64,000 bases of DNA, taken from positions 54,024-118,023 of the forward strand of contig NZ_JFKC01000009.1 in assembly GCF_002115805.1 (NCBI RefSeq), in the 5' to 3' direction. Positions 40,523 through 48,336 of the stretch are shown piece after piece (the stretch's first letter is position 1; each line of letters starts with the position of its first letter). The notes under the pieces were generated by a model, which was not told the origin of the DNA, did no database searches, and was given only the letters and a program-made list of their open reading frames with translations. Position numbers and translations under genes: made by a program. Origin of the DNA: Marivita geojedonensis (GTDB lineage Bacteria > Pseudomonadota > Alphaproteobacteria > Rhodobacterales > Rhodobacteraceae).

Positions 40523-41163
40523 TACACCTGTGCCCAATCCGTCAGATGGCGTTCCAGATCGCCGTAGCCGGTAAAGCGCCGTTCAAATCGCAGTCCCAGA
40601 CGCGCAGCGCAGGCGCGCGCCCGTTCGGTCAGTGCCGGATCGTCGGTCTGTGCCTGATAGACCAGTGTCTCGTAATGTCCGAAATACATGTCCCGCAGGT
40701 CCGGATGCCGGTCCAGTCCCAACGGTTTCCAGACAAAGGCATCGAACTGGCGCACAAGGAAATCCGTCAGGTAGAAGGCGGTAATTTCATCGCGCTTGGC
40801 AAACGCGGTGTTGCCTTCGAAAAAGCTGTAGCAATGCGGCCCGGCGATCATCTGCACACCCATCTCGGCGCAGGCGCTCTCAAGCTGGCCTCCGGTGCCG
40901 CAGTCACCATAGGCGATGTAGATGTCGTCGTAACGATCGCGATGCTTCTGAACCGTCTCGCGCACGGCGGCGGTGATCCTGTCGGGGTGATTGTGCAGAA
41001 TCGCGGGCAGGCAGGTCAGATCGAGATGGGTCCAGCCGTGCAGATCGCGCAGATCGATGATCTCGCGCGCCAATGCACCACAGGCTACGATCAGCACCCG
41101 GCCGGAACCGCGCGCTTCAAGACCCGCATCTGTCAGGGTTGTGTCGTCAGGCAGGCTCGTCAT
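40522..41163 (-). CDS. DUF1638 protein, probable partner of the split methionine synthase
   Basis: The 213-residue product matches the DUF1638 layout: GRVLIVACGALAREIIDL near residue 20, LDLTCLPAILHNHPDRI near 47 and YIAYGDCGTGGQLESAC near 80, a region with paired conserved cysteines. The chemistry is not established. It is encoded downstream of a small membrane protein and the corrinoid protein, in the same cluster as the homocysteine methyltransferase. As I recall, fitness data in Phaeobacter link a DUF1638 gene in such a cluster to methionine synthesis. The start may instead be an ATG at 41175; at 41163 it overlaps the upstream gene by 17 bases. Confidence 0.75.
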   Translation of the reverse strand: MTSLPDDTTLTDAGLEARGSGRVLIVACGALAREIIDLRDLHGWTHLDLTCLPAILHNHPDRITAAVRETVQKHRDRYDDIYIAYGDCGTGGQLESACAEMGVQMIAGPHCYSFFEGNTAFAKRDEITAFYLTDFLVRQFDAFVWKPLGLDRHPDLRDMYFGHYETLVYQAQTDDPALTERARACAARLGLRFERRFTGYGDLERHLTDWAQV

Positions 41164-41320
41164 CGCCGGGGACATGCGCCAGACCCCAGCGCGCCAGAAG
41201 CCCCAGAGCAATCAGCGCGGGCAGGACCTTGAGGATGCCGAATTGCGCCATGGCCCAGACCGTCAGGCCGGACGCCGCAATCACGGCCAAGATCATGGAT
41301 ACGAAGGTGGTCACTGGCAT
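41147..41320 (-). CDS. Small two-helix membrane protein
   Basis: The 57-residue product is two hydrophobic helices (about 4-24 and 27-44) with an acidic C-terminus (GDDEPA). AAGGAGAT lies before the ATG, a strong ribosome binding site that supports it as a real gene. It lies between the corrinoid-protein gene, from which it is separated by a terminator, and the DUF1638 gene, with which it overlaps. I do not recognise a named family; a role as a membrane partner of DUF1638 would be a guess. Confidence 0.7.
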   Translation of the reverse strand: MPVTTFVSMILAVIAASGLTVWAMAQFGILKVLPALIALGLLARWGLAHVPGDDEPA

Positions 41321-41365
41321 GTTGATCTCCTTGTTCCAAAAATATGGGGCAGTTTGATCGATATG

Positions 41366-41397
41366 AAAAGGCCCCGCCGAAGGGCGAGGCCAAAAAA
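41366..41397 (-). terminator. Terminator of the corrinoid-protein gene
   Basis: GGCCCCGCC (41370-41378), loop GAAG, and GGCGAGGCC (41383-41391) form a nine-position stem with one mismatch. On the minus strand it is followed by TTTT, and A-runs flank both sides, so it could act in both directions. It lies 25 bases past the stop of the corrinoid-protein gene. Confidence 0.75.
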
Positions 41398-41415
41398 GCG
41401 CAAATTCGCGCAAAA

Positions 41416-42120
41416 TCATCCAGCGGCCAGCTGATTGTGTTTCCGTCCGACAAAGGTCTTTGCGGTTTCCACCGCCACGGCTGCGTCACGGCAATAGGCG
41501 TCTGCGCCAATGGCCTTGCCGAATTCCTCGTTGAGCGGCGCGCCGCCCACCAGAACGATGTAGTCGTCGCGGATGCCTTTCTCGACCATCGTGTCGATCA
41601 CGACCTTCATGTAGGGCATGGTGGTGGTGAGCAGCGCGGACATCCCGAGAATATCGGGCTCTTCCGCTTCCAGCGCTTCCAGATAGCTTTCCACCGGGTT
41701 GTTGATTCCCAGATCGACCACCTCGAACCCGGCGCCTTCCATCATCATCGAGACGAGGTTCTTGCCGATGTCGTGAATGTCGCCCTTGACGGTGCCGATC
41801 ACCATCTTGCCGACACGCGGCGCACCGGTTTCCGCCAGCAGCGGCTTGAGAATGGCCATGCCACCCTTCATCGCGTTGGCCGCAAGAAGCACTTCCGGAA
41901 CGAAGAGGATACCGTCGCGGAAATCGTTGCCGACGATGGTCATCCCGCCGACAAGCGCCTTGGTCAGGATGTCGTAGGGCTGCCATCCGCGCTCCAGCAG
42001 GATCTGCACGCCTTCTTCGATCTCGTCCTTCAGACCGTCATACAGGTCGTCGAACATCTGTTCGACCAGTTCCTCGTCGTTCAGTTCCGACAGGATGATA
42101 TCGTCTTCTTCGTCAGCCAT
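41416..42120 (-). CDS. B12-binding corrinoid protein (MetH-type module)
   Basis: The 234-residue product has the methionine-synthase cap (four-helix) domain (about residues 10-90) and a Rossmann-like B12 domain. The lower-ligand motif DxHxxG is present in GDIHDIGKNLVSMMMEG near residue 118, followed by SALLTTTM near 168 and the GGAPLNEEF near 197. It should carry the methyl group between a pterin protein and homocysteine. Together with the methyltransferase at 43475-44491 it looks like two pieces of a split MetH. The ATG at 42120 is preferred; the upstream extension adds only MTS. Confidence 0.92.
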   Translation of the reverse strand: MADEEDDIILSELNDEELVEQMFDDLYDGLKDEIEEGVQILLERGWQPYDILTKALVGGMTIVGNDFRDGILFVPEVLLAANAMKGGMAILKPLLAETGAPRVGKMVIGTVKGDIHDIGKNLVSMMMEGAGFEVVDLGINNPVESYLEALEAEEPDILGMSALLTTTMPYMKVVIDTMVEKGIRDDYIVLVGGAPLNEEFGKAIGADAYCRDAAVAVETAKTFVGRKHNQLAAG

Positions 42121-42163
42121 AGATGTCACTCCAGACGCCGGCGTCGCCGCCGGGCATTGTTTT

Positions 42164-42210
42164 TCCGACTATTCGTGGTTTTCCGACACGCTCACTTGGT
42201 GAAATCCGAC
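42164..42210. repeat. Three TCCGAC repeats upstream of the corrinoid-protein gene
   Basis: TTTTCCGAC (42161-42169), TTTTCCGAC (42179-42187) and AAATCCGAC (42202-42210) share TCCGAC cores, starting at 42164, 42182 and 42205. They lie 44-90 bases upstream of the corrinoid-protein start, in the spacer shared with the radical SAM gene. Function unknown; a transcription factor site is possible. Confidence 0.4.
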
Positions 42211-42303
42211 ATGCGCGCGAACGCAACCGACGCAGGGTGTCCTGCGGAAGACCGAATGCACGCCACGCTTGTGGATGTTCTCTTTTCGTTCTATCTTCAC
42301 GCA

Positions 42304-43389
42304 ATGACCCAATCGGACCGATATGTACCACCCGAGCAACGGCGCGGGCGCGGTGCCCTGAGCCGGGACACCGGTCGTTTTGAACGCCACCGTCGCGTCG
42401 ACGTGGCCGATGGTTGGGACATTGAAGAAGAGATGCCGGCGCTGCGCACCGAGGTGACCGAGGAGCGTCCGAGAAGCCTGATCAACTACGTGTCCTCGCC
42501 GGACCTCTCCTTCGACCGCACCATCAACCCCTACCGGGGGTGCGAACATGGCTGCATCTACTGCTTTGCGCGACCGACCCATGCCTGGCTTGGCCTGTCG
42601 CCGGGGCTCGATTTCGAAACACGGCTGGTGGCGCGGCCCGACGCGGCCGATGTGCTCGAGCGCGAATTGCGCGCGCGGCGCTATCAGATCGCGCCGGTTG
42701 CCATCGGTACCAATACCGACCCTTACCAACCGATCGAACGGGATCGCCAGATCATGCGCGCGTGCCTCGAAGTTCTGCGCGCCTTCCGGCATCCGGTGAT
42801 GATTGCGACCAAGGGCACCCTGATCGAACGGGATATCGATATCCTGTCGGACATGGCGGCGCAGAACCTTGTGCGGGTCGGCATCACGATCACGACGCTG
42901 GACGCGGAGCTCAACCGCCGGATGGAGCCGCGGGTGCCCAGCCCGACCCGTCGGCTGGCGACGATCCGCCGGCTGACGGACGCGGGCATCCCGGTGCGCG
43001 TGATGCTGTCGCCCGTCGTGCCGGGCCTGACCGATTCCGAGATCGAGCCGATTCTGTCTGCCGCCCGCGACGCCGGCGCGCGCGCCGCCACTTGGGCAAT
43101 GCTGCGCCTGCCGCTGGAGGTAGCCCCGCTGTGGGAGGCCTGGCTGGACGAGCATTACCCCGACCGGAAATCCCGCGTGATGTCCAAGCTGCGCGAAATG
43201 CATGGCGGCAAGGTCTATGATGCCCAGTTCTTCAAACGGGTGCGCGGCGAGGGGGCTTATGCCGCCCTCATTGCGCAACGCTTCACGAAAGCGCGCAGAC
43301 GGCTTGGGCTTGACGGTGATCTGCAGCCCCTCGACTGCGGCCTGTTTCAACGGCCACCCCGTGCCGGAGACCAGCTCAGTCTGTTTTGA
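42304..43389 (+). CDS. PA0069-family radical SAM protein
   Basis: The 361-residue product carries the radical SAM cluster motif GCEHGCIYCFARP near residue 80 (Cys-x3-Cys-x2-Cys). It then has the rest of the TIM-barrel (APVAIGTNTDPYQPIERDRQ near 130, MIATKGTLIERD near 167, RVMLSPVVPGLTDSEIE near 235). The PA0069/Rv2578c family is widespread and of unproven function, sometimes compared to spore photoproduct lyase. The start is taken at ATG 42304. It sits between two halves of a split methionine synthase on the opposite strand, which may be chance. Confidence 0.85.
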   Translation: MTQSDRYVPPEQRRGRGALSRDTGRFERHRRVDVADGWDIEEEMPALRTEVTEERPRSLINYVSSPDLSFDRTINPYRGCEHGCIYCFARPTHAWLGLSPGLDFETRLVARPDAADVLERELRARRYQIAPVAIGTNTDPYQPIERDRQIMRACLEVLRAFRHPVMIATKGTLIERDIDILSDMAAQNLVRVGITITTLDAELNRRMEPRVPSPTRRLATIRRLTDAGIPVRVMLSPVVPGLTDSEIEPILSAARDAGARAATWAMLRLPLEVAPLWEAWLDEHYPDRKSRVMSKLREMHGGKVYDAQFFKRVRGEGAYAALIAQRFTKARRRLGLDGDLQPLDCGLFQRPPRAGDQLSLF

Positions 43390-43474
43390 CCCGGGACAGG
43401 GTCCGGGCAAAGAGATCACACATGTCCTCAGGTTTGTACTGGGTGGGGTCAACATGGCGTTACGGACAAACCGC

Positions 43475-44491
43475 TCAGGCGCGGCGGCGTCCGCGCCGTT
43501 CGCGTTTGGGCGCGCCGCTCTGATCGCCAGTGCCATCGCTGTCCGAGCTGAACGGGCCGATCTCGGCCACGATCTGCTCAAGCGTCGGCGCGTCGCCCTT
43601 CGGGGTGGTCTCCAGCGCTTCGCGCATGGCGCGCAGATGCACCGGCATTGTGCCGCAGCAGCCGCCGATGATCTTGGCGCCCGCGTTGCGCGCCAGAACC
43701 GCGTAGCGGGCCATCAGCTCGGGTGTGCCATCGTAATGGATGTGGCCATCGACATATTTCGGGATGCCTGCATTGCCCTTGGCGATGATCGCCCGTTCGG
43801 TCCCCGTGGCGGCGAAACCCAGCACCGTGCGCAGAAGATCGGACGCACCGGTTCCGCAATTGGCGCCGAAGGTCAGCGGCGGATTGGGCAGCGACTCGAC
43901 AAGCTCCACCATGGCTGACGAGGTGACCCCCATCATCGTGCGGCCCGCCGTGTCGAAACTCATGGTGCCACACCACGGCATGTCGGCCCGGGCAAAGGCT
44001 TCGGCCGCAGCGCGGAATTCCTCCGGCGCGCTGATGGTTTCGACCCAGGCCACGTCGGCGCCGCCTTCCTTGAGGCCCTCCACCTGTTCATGGAACATCT
44101 CGACCGCATCCGCGTGCGACAGCGCGCCCACCGGCTCCATGATTTCGCCTGTTGGGCCAACGGACCCCGCGACGATCACCGTGCGGCCTGCCGCGTCCGC
44201 GATCTCCCGGGCGATCTCGGCCCCGATGCGCGACAGCTCGCGCGCCCGGTGGCCGGCATTGTGCAGCTTCAGACGCGAGGCGTTCGCGCCGAACGTGTTG
44301 GTCAGGAACAGATCGCTGCCCGCCTCGACCGCGCCGCGATAGAGCGCGCGGATGTTGTCGGGTTTGGTCTCGTTCCAGAACTCCGGCGGATCGCCGCTTT
44401 CCAGCCCCATGTTGAACAGATTGGTCCCGGTCGCGCCATCGGCCAGAAGCCAATCGCGTTGGGAAAGAAGGTCGTGCAAGGGGTTGGTCAT
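43475..44491 (-). CDS. bmt: Betaine/homocysteine S-methyltransferase
   Basis: The 338-residue protein is the homocysteine-binding, zinc-dependent methyltransferase module. The N-terminal substrate region reads LLADGATGTNLFNMG near residue 16 and NTFGANASRLKLH near 57; the zinc cysteines are at FGANCGTGASDLL near 207 and GGCCGTMPVHLRAM near 271. It could use betaine directly or, in a split methionine synthase, accept methyl from the corrinoid protein at 41416-42120. The second fits the cluster. The C-terminus is a basic tail (KRERRGRRRA). The ATG at 44491 begins at the conserved TNPLHDLL; a longer frame starts at 44533. Confidence 0.88.
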   Translation of the reverse strand: MTNPLHDLLSQRDWLLADGATGTNLFNMGLESGDPPEFWNETKPDNIRALYRGAVEAGSDLFLTNTFGANASRLKLHNAGHRARELSRIGAEIAREIADAAGRTVIVAGSVGPTGEIMEPVGALSHADAVEMFHEQVEGLKEGGADVAWVETISAPEEFRAAAEAFARADMPWCGTMSFDTAGRTMMGVTSSAMVELVESLPNPPLTFGANCGTGASDLLRTVLGFAATGTERAIIAKGNAGIPKYVDGHIHYDGTPELMARYAVLARNAGAKIIGGCCGTMPVHLRAMREALETTPKGDAPTLEQIVAEIGPFSSDSDGTGDQSGAPKRERRGRRRA

Positions 44492-44541
44492 GACAGGCCC
44501 GCTGATCAGGAGAGTTGCGCCTGCCTGACACATCGGCGCTG

Positions 44542-44577
44542 TTGAGACAAATTCATAATTCTCAAGACCATTATGAA
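44542..44577. promoter_or_regulatory. Two interleaved inverted repeats upstream of bmt
   Basis: TTGAGA (44542-44547) pairs with TCTCAA (44560-44565), and TTCATAAT (44552-44559) pairs with ATTATGAA (44570-44577). The repeats overlap and lie 51-86 bases upstream of the bmt start, in the promoter region, so they are candidate operators. Binding by an ArsR-type SAH sensor (SahR) would suit the pathway but is inference. Confidence 0.45.
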
Positions 44578-44587
44578 CCGGGCGCAG

Positions 44588-44630
44588 GGCGATCCGCAGA
44601 CGGATCGCCGGAAACGCGTTGACGCGTTTT
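44588..44630. repeat. Paired palindromic hairpins after the hydrolase-OsmC gene
   Basis: GGCGATCCG-CAGA-CGGATCGCC (44588-44609) is followed by a second hairpin at 44611-44630 with stem AAACGCG and loop TTGA. They lie 11 bases past the stop codon of the alpha/beta-hydrolase-OsmC gene. The loops are four bases and non-palindromic, unlike most members. Confidence 0.78.
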
Positions 44631-44641
44631 CAGCGCGGGTC

Positions 44642-45850
44642 CTAGACCAGTTCCGTTTCCACCCGGCTAGACGCCTCGAGCGTCTTGTGAACAGGGCATT
44701 TGTCCGCGATCTCCAGCAGTTTCTGCCGCTGTTCGGTGGTCAGGTCGCCGGTGACGGTGATCCTGCGGCGGAAGAGATCGATATTTCCGGCCGCTGGCGT
44801 GCCCGCATCCTGCGCGTGGACCTTGTCGTGGCTGACATCCACCGACACATGCGTCAGCGGCCAGCCCTTGCGTCGGGCATACATGCGCAGCGTCATCGAC
44901 GTACAGGCCCCAAGCCCGGCAGCAAGCAGCCCATAGGGCGACAGCCCGCGATTGGTGCCGCCATAGGCCAGCGGTTCATCCGCCAAAAGGTGATGCGGTC
45001 CGGACTGAACATCCTGAAGAAACCGGGTCGGGTCGGCCTCGGACACGCGGATTATGCCCTCTGGCGCACCGATGGGGGGCGCAGGCGGTGTCAGGTGCAG
45101 GTAGCGGCCGGCCCAGGCCGCGATCACTTCGGCGGCGTATTCCGCATCGCGCGGCTCGGTGATCAGGTGGTCTGCATCATCCAGTGTCACAAAGCTCTTG
45201 GGATGACGCGCGGCGGTAAAGATGTTGGTGGCGTTTTCGATTCCCACCACGGCATCGCGCGGGGCATGCATGACCAGAAGGGCCGCTTTCAGCCCCCGGA
45301 TCGCCGGAGCCAGCGCCTGCGCTGTCACGTCCTCAACAAAGGCTTTGCCGATGGTAAACGGGCGCCCACCCAGATCGACCGTGGCCTGACCGCGTGTATC
45401 GATGTCCTCGAGCGCGTCAGCGAAATTGTGGGTCACATGGCCCGGATCGAACGGCGCGCCAATCGTCACCACCGCTTTGATTCCCGCCATCTCACCGGCA
45501 GCGCGCAGCACCGCAGCGCCTCCAAGCGAATGACCGATCAGCAGGCTCGGAGCCATTCCGCGCCCGGTCAGATACTCTGCCGCCGCCCGCAGGTCGCCCA
45601 CATTCGAGGAAAAGGTCGTATTGGCGAATTCGCCTTTCGAATGGCCGAGGCCCGTGAAATCAAACCGCAGTACCGCGATTCCCATCGAGGCCAGACGCGC
45701 GGCGATCCGCCGTGCGGCCGGAATGTCCTTGGAACAGGTGAAGCAATGCGCAAAAAGGGCGGTGGCCAGATGTGGACCATCGGGCAGGTCGAGACGCGCG
45801 GCAAGCGGATCTCCGGAATGGCCGGGAAAGGTGATGCGTTCGGTGGTCAT
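44642..45850 (-). CDS. Alpha/beta-hydrolase fused to an OsmC domain
   Basis: The 402-residue product joins two domains. Residues about 1-250 are an alpha/beta-hydrolase with FAHCFTCSKDIPAARRIA, the nucleophile elbow LIGHSLGGAAVL (Ser near 108) and a late DADHLITEP (His near 227). Residues about 270-402 are OsmC-like, with the peroxidatic cysteines in LLAAGLGACTSMTLRMYARR near 315 and KCPVHKTLEASS near 385. The fusion is a known family of unknown substrate; a thiol-dependent peroxide reduction by the OsmC part is probable. It stands alone on the minus strand between bmt and the EEP gene. Confidence 0.9.
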   Translation of the reverse strand: MTTERITFPGHSGDPLAARLDLPDGPHLATALFAHCFTCSKDIPAARRIAARLASMGIAVLRFDFTGLGHSKGEFANTTFSSNVGDLRAAAEYLTGRGMAPSLLIGHSLGGAAVLRAAGEMAGIKAVVTIGAPFDPGHVTHNFADALEDIDTRGQATVDLGGRPFTIGKAFVEDVTAQALAPAIRGLKAALLVMHAPRDAVVGIENATNIFTAARHPKSFVTLDDADHLITEPRDAEYAAEVIAAWAGRYLHLTPPAPPIGAPEGIIRVSEADPTRFLQDVQSGPHHLLADEPLAYGGTNRGLSPYGLLAAGLGACTSMTLRMYARRKGWPLTHVSVDVSHDKVHAQDAGTPAAGNIDLFRRRITVTGDLTTEQRQKLLEIADKCPVHKTLEASSRVETELV

Positions 45851-45956
45851 GGGTCAGGTCCTTGGGGCCGGGGCAGGGCGCCCTTTGGCGGTTATCGGTG
45901 TTGCGAGTGTGGGGCCGTGGCCCCTTGCGCAAGCATTGTGTCGGGAGCGTCACGGG

Positions 45957-46832
45957 ATGGTGAGAGCGATGCCATGGATGGTGAGTATTGTTGCACTCGG
46001 CCTCGGAGCCGGATTTTTCGGCAGCTTTGCCGGAGCGCTGCACCCCGCGGGTGACAGCCTCGCCGTGTTTCGAATCCCGATTGCGGTGGTCTTTGCGATC
46101 TGGGTGATCTGGTCGAACTGGCCCGCGTGGCTGCGCTGGTCGGTGGCGGTGCTGTGCATCGCCGCCATGGTGCAGATCGTGGCACAGAAATACGTATCAC
46201 ATCCGTCCGGGCCCGTGTCCGTCTACCAGAAGAACCTTCTGTTCCAGAATGATCAGGTGGCGGCACTTGCGGCCGATATCCGCGCCGCCGATCCAGATAT
46301 CGTCACGCTTCAGGAACTGACCTCGCGCAGTGCGCCGCTGGTGCGCGATCTGCGGGCGGAGTACCCCTATCAGGCCAGCTGTGCGCTGGTTGAATGGGCG
46401 CGTGTCGCCATCCTGTCGCGATGGCCGGTCGAGGGCGAGCTATGTCTTGAAAATCAGGGACTTGTCGGTGTTCAGGTGGCCTCGCCGGAGGGAACGTTCT
46501 GGGCGGTCAGCCTGCACGCGTTCTGGCCCTGGCCGCACGGACAGGCGCGCCAGCTCGAGCGCATCCTGCCGGTCTTGGCCGAACTCGAGGATCCGGTGGT
46601 GATCGGCGGGGATTTCAACATGGTTCCATGGTCCCACGCGCTGCGCAGCCTGTCCGCAAGCACCGGAACGCATCGCGCCGGGCCACTCTTTCCGACGCTG
46701 CGCAAACTTGGCGCACCGCTTCCGATCGATCATGTCTATGCACCCGGAGGTGGCGAGGCGAGACTGCGCCCGCTGCTCGGGTCCGACCACAGCGGGGTAT
46801 TGGCGCGGGTGTTTGTCTTTGATCCGACCTAG
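45957..46832 (+). CDS. Membrane-anchored endonuclease/exonuclease/phosphatase family protein
   Basis: The 291-residue product has N-terminal helices (about residues 8-75) and then an EEP domain. Metal and catalytic residues are visible in DIVTLQELTSRSAP near 120 (Glu), VVIGGDFNMVPWSHAL near 220 (Asp-x-Asn) and LLGSDHSGVLARV near 275 (Asp-His). The substrate could be nucleic acid, phosphoinositide-like or sugar phosphate; it cannot be told. GGGAG nine bases upstream supports the ATG at 45957. Its stop overlaps that of convergent dddP by four bases. Confidence 0.85.
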   Translation: MVRAMPWMVSIVALGLGAGFFGSFAGALHPAGDSLAVFRIPIAVVFAIWVIWSNWPAWLRWSVAVLCIAAMVQIVAQKYVSHPSGPVSVYQKNLLFQNDQVAALAADIRAADPDIVTLQELTSRSAPLVRDLRAEYPYQASCALVEWARVAILSRWPVEGELCLENQGLVGVQVASPEGTFWAVSLHAFWPWPHGQARQLERILPVLAELEDPVVIGGDFNMVPWSHALRSLSASTGTHRAGPLFPTLRKLGAPLPIDHVYAPGGGEARLRPLLGSDHSGVLARVFVFDPT

Positions 46833-48175
46833 GCGGTCAGCCCCATCAGCGCCGCATCGAACGGATACCTGGTCAGGTTCTCGTAGCCGGTCTCGGTGAT
46901 CAGAACCTGATCTTCCAGTTTGATCGAGAAGTCGCCGCCAACCTCGCCCACCAGAACTTCAACGCAAAGCGTCATGCCGGGCTCCAGCGGATAGTCGAAC
47001 GCTCCGGGAACCTCCTGATCCGGATAGGCGACAAGAGGCCACTCGTCGCACAGGCCGACACCGTGCATGAGGCAGCCGTATTTCTGCGCCTGATATTTCT
47101 CGTGCAGCACATGGGTGTTGGCGGTCAGTTCGGGAATCGTCACGCCGGGTCTGAGCATCTCCATATTGGTCATGATGTGCTCATGGGAATGTTTCATCGC
47201 GTCGATCATATCGGGGCGCGGGGGCCGATCTCCGATCCACCACGTCCGGCTGATGTCGGTGCAGATGCCATAGCTGCCCACCAGATCGGTGTCGAAAGCG
47301 ACGATCTCGTTGTTCTGCACGATCCGTCCGCCGCATTCCTGAAACCACGGATTGGTGCGTGGCCCGGAGGTCAGCAGGCGGGTTTCGATCCATTCGCCGC
47401 CCCGTCGGATGTTTTCGGCATGCAGGACGGCCCAGATGTCGTCCTCGGACACGGCTCCACCGGGTACATGCGTCCGGGCGAAGCGCTCCATTTCGGTCAT
47501 AGCCACTTCGCAGGCATGAACGGAGCAGCGCATCGCTTTGATCTCGTCCGGCCCTTTGACCGAGCGGGATTTCTCGGTGACCTCTTCCCCTTCCATGATC
47601 TCCAGGCCCTGCGCCTCGAGCGCGCGCAGCCCGTGAATCATGATCTTGTCCACCGCCAGCCGCCTGTTGCCCGGCGCATGTTCGGCCAGAAGCGCGCGCA
47701 CTTCGTTCGAGAAGACGTCGGCAGCCACGTCAACCTTATCGCCCCGGTCGAAATAGAACAGGTCCGCGCCGGACCGCGCTTCGCGCACCAGCGGGTTGAA
47801 CTGCGACAGGAAGGGCGAGTTCTTGTAGTCCCAGATCACCATGTAGCCATCGGCGCACAGCAGCACCGCGCGGAACGGGTTATGCGTGTTCCAAAGCTGC
47901 ATGTTCGTGCTGTCGGTGGCATAGCGGATGTTCAACGGGTCGAACATGAGCAGCCCGGCATAATCGCGATCCACGATATGCTGCGTCAGCCGTGCCCAGC
48001 GGTAGCGGCGCATTTCCTGAAGGTCGGGCAGCTCCAGACCCGCTGCGGCCCATTCGGCATAAGCCAGCTGCGTCGGGCCGATCTCGACCCGGTTCTGGTC
48101 GTTGGGCGTGTTGTCGCCCGTGGTGGCCCCACGGGTCGGGTCGATTTTTCGCGTGTCGCGGAAATGGGTGTTCAT
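46829..48175 (-). CDS. dddP: DMSP lyase DddP
   Basis: DddP cleaves dimethylsulfoniopropionate to dimethyl sulfide and acrylate. It is an M24 (creatinase-fold) metalloprotein. Numbering the 448 residues from ATG 48175 puts metal ligands at Asp295, Asp297, Asp307, His371, Glu406 and Glu421, the proposed base at Asp377 and Tyr366. To my memory these are exactly the residue numbers reported for Roseobacter DddP, so the protein is full length and in register. Signature stretches are RYATDSTNMQLWN near 84 and CLMHGVGLCDEWPLVAYPD near 368. AGGAGA lies seven bases before the start. It is divergent from a haem N-demethylase-family gene. Confidence 0.96.
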   Translation of the reverse strand: MNTHFRDTRKIDPTRGATTGDNTPNDQNRVEIGPTQLAYAEWAAAGLELPDLQEMRRYRWARLTQHIVDRDYAGLLMFDPLNIRYATDSTNMQLWNTHNPFRAVLLCADGYMVIWDYKNSPFLSQFNPLVREARSGADLFYFDRGDKVDVAADVFSNEVRALLAEHAPGNRRLAVDKIMIHGLRALEAQGLEIMEGEEVTEKSRSVKGPDEIKAMRCSVHACEVAMTEMERFARTHVPGGAVSEDDIWAVLHAENIRRGGEWIETRLLTSGPRTNPWFQECGGRIVQNNEIVAFDTDLVGSYGICTDISRTWWIGDRPPRPDMIDAMKHSHEHIMTNMEMLRPGVTIPELTANTHVLHEKYQAQKYGCLMHGVGLCDEWPLVAYPDQEVPGAFDYPLEPGMTLCVEVLVGEVGGDFSIKLEDQVLITETGYENLTRYPFDAALMGLTA

Positions 48176-48336
48176 GGCGTTGTCTCCTGCGCCGATGCTG
48201 AACAGGAAACGATGGTCAAACGCGCCGATTTGCGACCATGTCCGGCGGGGGATTTGACGTTTTTGGCTTTGCTGCAACTGCATGTCGCTGGATCGGGTCT
48301 CTTTCGCGTCCCGCGCCCTTGGGCTAATCAGGCCGT

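Noticed and set aside
42304..43389. Radical SAM gene as a component of the split methionine synthase
   Set aside because: It is on the opposite strand and its family is widespread outside this context, so position alone is not enough.
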